Shown here piece after piece: positions 61,274-62,693 of a stretch of 62,693 nt of DNA (its first letter is position 1; each line of letters starts with the position of its first letter). A program made the position numbers and the translations under genes. Source of the DNA: Tissierellia bacterium (GTDB lineage Bacteria; Bacillota; Clostridia; Tissierellales; Peptoniphilaceae); the NCBI GenBank assembly GCA_030532305.1, contig JAUNLJ010000009.1, forward strand, positions 1 through 62,693, read 5' to 3'. The notes under the pieces were generated by a model that ran no database searches, was not told the origin of the DNA, and saw nothing but the letters and a program-made list of their open reading frames with translations.

Positions 61274-62693
61274 ATGAAAGCCATAAAGAGAATACTAGCC
61301 CTGGCCCTGGTCCTGGGGATGGTCCCCTGGGGGACTAGCCCCGTCTTGGCCCAGGGAGATCTGGCCATTAATGAGACCCACTTCCCAGATGCAAAGTTTA
61401 GGGACTATGTATCTGAGGTCCTGGATGAAAATCATGACGGAAGCTTATCCCCAGCGGAAGTAGAGGCCGTAAAAGAAATAGTGGTCTTTAGAAAAGGGAT
61501 TACAGACCTTAAAGGGGTCCAGTATTTTAAGAACTTAGAGGAGCTGAACTGTCTTGAAAATAAGATAAGTAGCTTAGATCTTAGGGACAATACCAAGCTT
61601 AAAAGACTTGATTGTGATAAAAACAAGCTCACCAGCCTGGATGTCAGTAAAAATCCAGACCTTATCTATCTTTCTTGTATCAACAATAGCCTAACTAGCC
61701 TGTCTGTTAGTGCCAACCCCCAGCTGGCAGGATTTTATTGTGATGAAAATAGCCTTACCAGCCTGGATGTCAGTAAAAACCCAGACCTTTTATATTTTTC
61801 TTGTAGCAACAACAACCTAGCTAGCCTGTCTCTTAGGGCCAACACCAAGCTGGCAGGACTTTATTGTGATGATAATCGCCTCACCAGTCTGGACCTTAGT
61901 CATAACCCAGCCCTGATAAGCCTTGCCTGCCATTTAAATGAGCTAGAGACCCTAGACCTTAGTAAAAATCCAGACCTGGAAGACCTCTCCTGCCATAACA
62001 ATAAATTAAAGGACCTAGACCTTAGGAATAATCCAAAGCTTATGGAGCTTATGTGTAGTGAGAACCAGCTCACCAGCTTAGATGTCAGTCATAATCCAGA
62101 GCTTGACCATCTTGATTGTTATGCAAACCAGCTGACCAGCTTGGACGTCAGCCAGAATCCAGCCCTTAGATATCTTGATTGCTATGGAAACCAGCTTACC
62201 AGCCTAGACCTGGCTAATAACCTGAATATTGCAGAAGAAGACTTTAGCGGAGGGGGCCAAGAATATGAGCTAAGGGTCTATAACAAGACCCTTAGCTTTG
62301 ACCCGGCCCAGTTAGATGGAACCTTTGATCTAGCCAGGACGAGGGATTGGGCTGGAGCCAGCCCTGTAGGGACCCTGGTCAAGCTAGATTCAGAAGAGGT
62401 GGACAGGATCACCTATACCTATGAGGCCGGGGAAGACAAAGACCTAAAGGTAAGCCTCTACATCAGCTATTCCCAGGACCCCGTGTCTCCCTCTGACGAC
62501 AAACCTGTCTCAAAAGCCAAGGCAGTGGTCAGCCTAATCATCGGCAGTCCCCGTCTAGAAACAGACCAAGACGGGACCAAGACAACAAGTACCATGGAGG
62601 TGGCCCCCTATATTAAGGAAGGCCGGACCATGCTCCCTGTAAGGTATGTGGCCCAGGCCCTAGGCTTTGAAGTGGACTGGAATGAAGCCAGCC
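61274..62693 (+). CDS. Secreted leucine-rich-repeat protein with copper-amine-oxidase-like stalk domain (cut by window end)
   Basis: The frame is open to the window edge (473 codons), so the C-terminus is missing. Signal peptide (about 1-27, cleavage after PVLA), an EF-hand/dockerin-like loop DENHDGSLSPAE (about 50-61), then ten 21-residue repeats from residue 98 to 307 with the pattern LTSLDVSxNPxLxxLxCxxN and an eleventh partial copy, then an Ig-like region and, at the end, GRTMLPVRYVAQALGFEVDW, the start of a copper amine oxidase N-terminal-like (PF07833) domain common in clostridial cell-wall proteins. RBS AAGGAAGGAT before ATG. Probably a surface adhesin; partner unknown. Confidence 0.85.
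   Translation, partial: MKAIKRILALALVLGMVPWGTSPVLAQGDLAINETHFPDAKFRDYVSEVLDENHDGSLSPAEVEAVKEIVVFRKGITDLKGVQYFKNLEELNCLENKISSLDLRDNTKLKRLDCDKNKLTSLDVSKNPDLIYLSCINNSLTSLSVSANPQLAGFYCDENSLTSLDVSKNPDLLYFSCSNNNLASLSLRANTKLAGLYCDDNRLTSLDLSHNPALISLACHLNELETLDLSKNPDLEDLSCHNNKLKDLDLRNNPKLMELMCSENQLTSLDVSHNPELDHLDCYANQLTSLDVSQNPALRYLDCYGNQLTSLDLANNLNIAEEDFSGGGQEYELRVYNKTLSFDPAQLDGTFDLARTRDWAGASPVGTLVKLDSEEVDRITYTYEAGEDKDLKVSLYISYSQDPVSPSDDKPVSKAKAVVSLIIGSPRLETDQDGTKTTSTMEVAPYIKEGRTMLPVRYVAQALGFEVDWNEAS

Noticed and set aside
61564..62230. 63-bp periodic DNA repeats as a repeat array
   Set aside because: The period equals 21 codons and the copies differ at the DNA level; they are leucine-rich repeats of a protein.
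1..62693. CRISPR arrays, insertion sequences, prophage, tRNA or rRNA genes
   Set aside because: No evenly spaced direct repeats, transposase or integrase motifs, or tRNA/rRNA signatures were seen; the only tandem repeats are the coding repeats at the end and the 12-bp duplication at bcd.

Overview
The window looks like the chromosome of a Gram-positive, strictly anaerobic Bacillota of intermediate GC, most plausibly a Clostridia/Tissierellia (Peptoniphilaceae-like) lineage; that placement is inference. The basis is: the rapZ-yvcK-whiA-HPr order, AddAB instead of RecBCD, ClpXP/Lon, ECF vitamin S components, a tetrahydrofolate riboswitch on folT, a butyryl-CoA dehydrogenase/ETF operon, hybrid-cluster protein and rubredoxin. 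Codon use is distinctive (GCC, CTA/CTG, AGG/CGG, GGG/GGC dominate), and CTAG and GGCC tetramers are unusually common. No rRNA, tRNA, CRISPR array, insertion sequence or prophage was seen; apart from the cell-surface genes this is core genome.

Layout. 1-6.6 kb: a six-gene surface-polysaccharide operon (UDP-ManNAc dehydrogenase, GT4 glycosyltransferase, two DUF4330-like membrane proteins, O-antigen ligase/polymerase-like protein, membrane-anchored toroid-like protein). 6.7-9.1 kb (-): class A penicillin-binding protein. 9.4-12.9 kb: P1 peptidase, an ECF S component next to type III pantothenate kinase (probable pantothenate uptake), tRNA-dihydrouridine synthase. 13-15 kb: greA-lysS. 15.1-16.2 kb (-): short KamA-family radical SAM enzyme. 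16.5-20.6 kb: THUMP rRNA methyltransferase, cobalamin adenosyltransferase, PAS-PP2C phosphatase, glucose-6-phosphate isomerase. 20.8-23.9 kb: bcd-etfB-etfA, with a structured 5' leader and different codon use. 24-28 kb: IDI-2, a DUF2207-related protein (-), thioredoxin reductase, a tandem YceG/MltG-N-domain protein (-). 28-34.6 kb: RluA-type pseudouridine synthase, addB, addA. 34.7-41.7 kb: YdbC-like PC4 protein, zinc-ribbon membrane protein, tig-clpP-clpX-lon-engB. 41.8-45.4 kb: rubredoxin (-), RsbW-like anti-sigma factor behind a sigma-B-type promoter, typA, YbaK-like deacylase, small basic membrane protein. 45.5-55.8 kb: murB-rapZ-yvcK-whiA-HPr, dnaE-pfkA-pyk. 55.8-59.1 kb: THF riboswitch, folT, minimal zincin, membrane J-domain protein, M18 aminopeptidase. 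59.1-61.1 kb: hcp behind a Crp/Fnr-type palindrome and a long structured leader. 61.3 kb to the end: secreted leucine-rich-repeat protein, cut by the window edge.

The genes fit together as central metabolism (PGI, PFK and PYK with HPr as carbon sensor; electron flow to butyryl-CoA through ETF), envelope building (MurB, PBP, polysaccharide), protein quality control (Tig, ClpXP, Lon, J protein) and redox/nitrosative defence (TrxB, rubredoxin, Hcp). The least explained and most interesting signals are non-coding: the three-way-junction leader of bcd-etfBA, the 230-nt folded leader of hcp with an operator at exact class II spacing, and a sigma-B-like promoter in front of an anti-sigma factor that has no linked sigma factor.
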